From contig CM035413.1 in NCBI GenBank assembly GCA_020310875.1, positions 165,621,806 through 165,685,805 of the forward strand: a DNA stretch of 64,000 bases, in the 5' to 3' direction. Below the pieces are notes generated by a model. It searched no databases and had not been told where the DNA came from. It saw nothing but the letters and a program-made list of their open reading frames with translations. The position numbers and the translations under genes were made by a program. Source of the DNA: Ceratopteris richardii (Eukaryota > Streptophyta > Polypodiopsida > Polypodiales > Pteridaceae). Positions 62,801-64,000 of this stretch are shown here, one piece after another; position 1 is the first letter of the stretch; each line of letters starts with the position of its first letter.

Positions 62801-64000
62801 ACATAAGTATATCTTATAAAACATAAAACACGCATACATATAACACGCTCATAAATTCTCATACATGCTAGCTCACTCTCTTAGATGCATGCTAACATGA
62901 AGTTATATACATGCTAACACACATGTTCATGCATGCTAACACACATTCTCATGCACATGCTAATACACATGCTCATGCATGCTAACATAATCTCATACAT
63001 TCACACTTTCATACTCATGCTAATACATATTCATACATGCATGCTAACATAGTCTCATACATTCACACTTTCATACTCATGCTAACACACATTCATACAT
63101 GCATGCTAACAGTCTCATAGATTCACACTTTCATACTCATGCTAACACACATTCATACATGCATGCTAACATATTCCAACACATATTCATACATATGCTA
63201 CACATTCATAAACTCATACTAACTCATTCATTTATGCTAACACATACCTTCATATGCTTCTAATATACATATGCATACATATACTTCATGCATACATATA
63301 CTTCATGCATACACATATGCATAAATATATCTTATATCCATACTTATGCATTCATACATCACTCATATGCATATGCACATCTCTCTATACATATGTACTT
63401 ACACACATGCTTACATACACACCATGCATCTATGCACTTTTAAGCACATGCTCACATACTCATGCATTCACACTTATACATGCACTTAATATTATGCATA
63501 CACATGCATAAATACATTTACTTCCTACATGCACATGCACACATCACCTATAAGTATGCTTATGACTTTCCACATCACACTCATACTACATGCATTCTAT
63601 ATACCTCATTAAGATACATGCACTTACACATATGCATACATACTTATCCATGAACATATACACACTATATACATATGCATTTGTCCATCATGCACATATG
63701 CACACATGCGCACATACACATGCATTCTTAAATTCTATACTTATGCATACGCTCATGCATACATTAAAGCATCTCTCATGCACATGCACCTAATTCATAT
63801 GCATGCACACAAACACTAGCTCTAATATGCATGCTCATACATTATCACATACTTCTAATACACTTGCATTCATGCTTATCATGCATTTATGCACATGTAA
63901 GCACATGCTCATACACATGCATTCATGCACATGCATACTCATGCATTTATTCACATGTCAACTACAACTTAGACTACACATGCATCTACATATCTTCATA
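62800..64000. repeat. Degenerate CATGC/ACACA tandem DNA
   Basis: Built from short words (CATGCTAACACA, CATTCATACATGCATGC, CATACACATGC) with many TGCATG palindromes and a pronounced purine/pyrimidine alternation. Three longer units of 62, 60 and 60 bp, each starting ATTCACACTTTCATACTCAT, lie at 62999-63060, 63061-63120 and 63121-63180. The array runs off the window's right edge. Open frames here are composition artefacts. Confidence 0.85.

Noticed and set aside
63254-63793. Histidine- and tyrosine-rich open frames
   Set aside because: Products of CATACA/CATGCA repeats, open in several frames at once.
62800-64000. Telomeric or known centromeric satellite
   Set aside because: No TTTAGGG units, and no regular unit beyond three 60-62 bp copies; identity cannot be claimed.

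Overview
This window is nuclear DNA of a land plant, AT-rich and almost entirely LTR retrotransposons. The evidence is Ty1/copia and Ty3/gypsy elements with plant-type primer sites (initiator-Met type in copia, a TGGCACCGTTGCCGGGGATC site in one gypsy family), nesting several layers deep, and a histone H3 fragment as the only recognisable host protein. No intact host gene, tRNA gene or CRISPR array is visible. A large plant genome, perhaps a gymnosperm, would fit, but that is inference. All retroelements are treated as fossils; names such as G1 or C4 are local labels.

Layout. 1-433: copia integrase scrap. 434-22480: old gypsy G2 (+), split by gypsy G1 (-, 1691-21810). G1 is itself split by a tandem copia composite C1/C2 (-, 3044-12304, three LTRs) and by copia C7 (+, 15764-21434). 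22500-23450: gypsy RT/RNase H piece (-). 23530-27850: gypsy G3 (+), same family as G2. 27866-37072: gypsy G4 (+), the youngest and most complete element, with two similar LTRs and a CTTTC target duplication. It sits in the leader of G5 (-), whose leader and 5' LTR resume at 37073-38993. 38994-42960: spacer with an unrecognised, decayed coding-like tract. 42960-43232: gag scrap. 43220-47957: copia C3 (-). 47958-48090: histone H3 C-terminal pseudogene directly against the C3 LTR. 48091-49690: spacer with a long foldback hairpin. 49690-57965: copia C5 (+), split by copia C4 (-, 50295-56739, CATAC duplication). 57966-60445: copia C6 (-), facing C5 in inverted order. 60446-61500: gypsy gag scrap (+). 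61500-62800: spacer. 62800-64000: CATGC/ACACA-rich degenerate tandem DNA.

Relative ages follow from nesting and LTR similarity: G2 is older than G1, which is older than C7; C5 is older than C4; G5 is older than G4. G4 is the most recent, with LTRs about 1 percent apart by eye.

The least expected items are: a reversed 5S-rRNA-derived segment joined to a tRNA-like A box in the C7 leader; an array of about 22 CCATCGCGATGG-type palindromes in the G5 leader, whose G2 counterpart looks like the same array after C-to-T decay; a WRKY-type W-box array in the G4 LTR that differs by two units between its LTRs; the H3 fragment; and the foldback hairpin.
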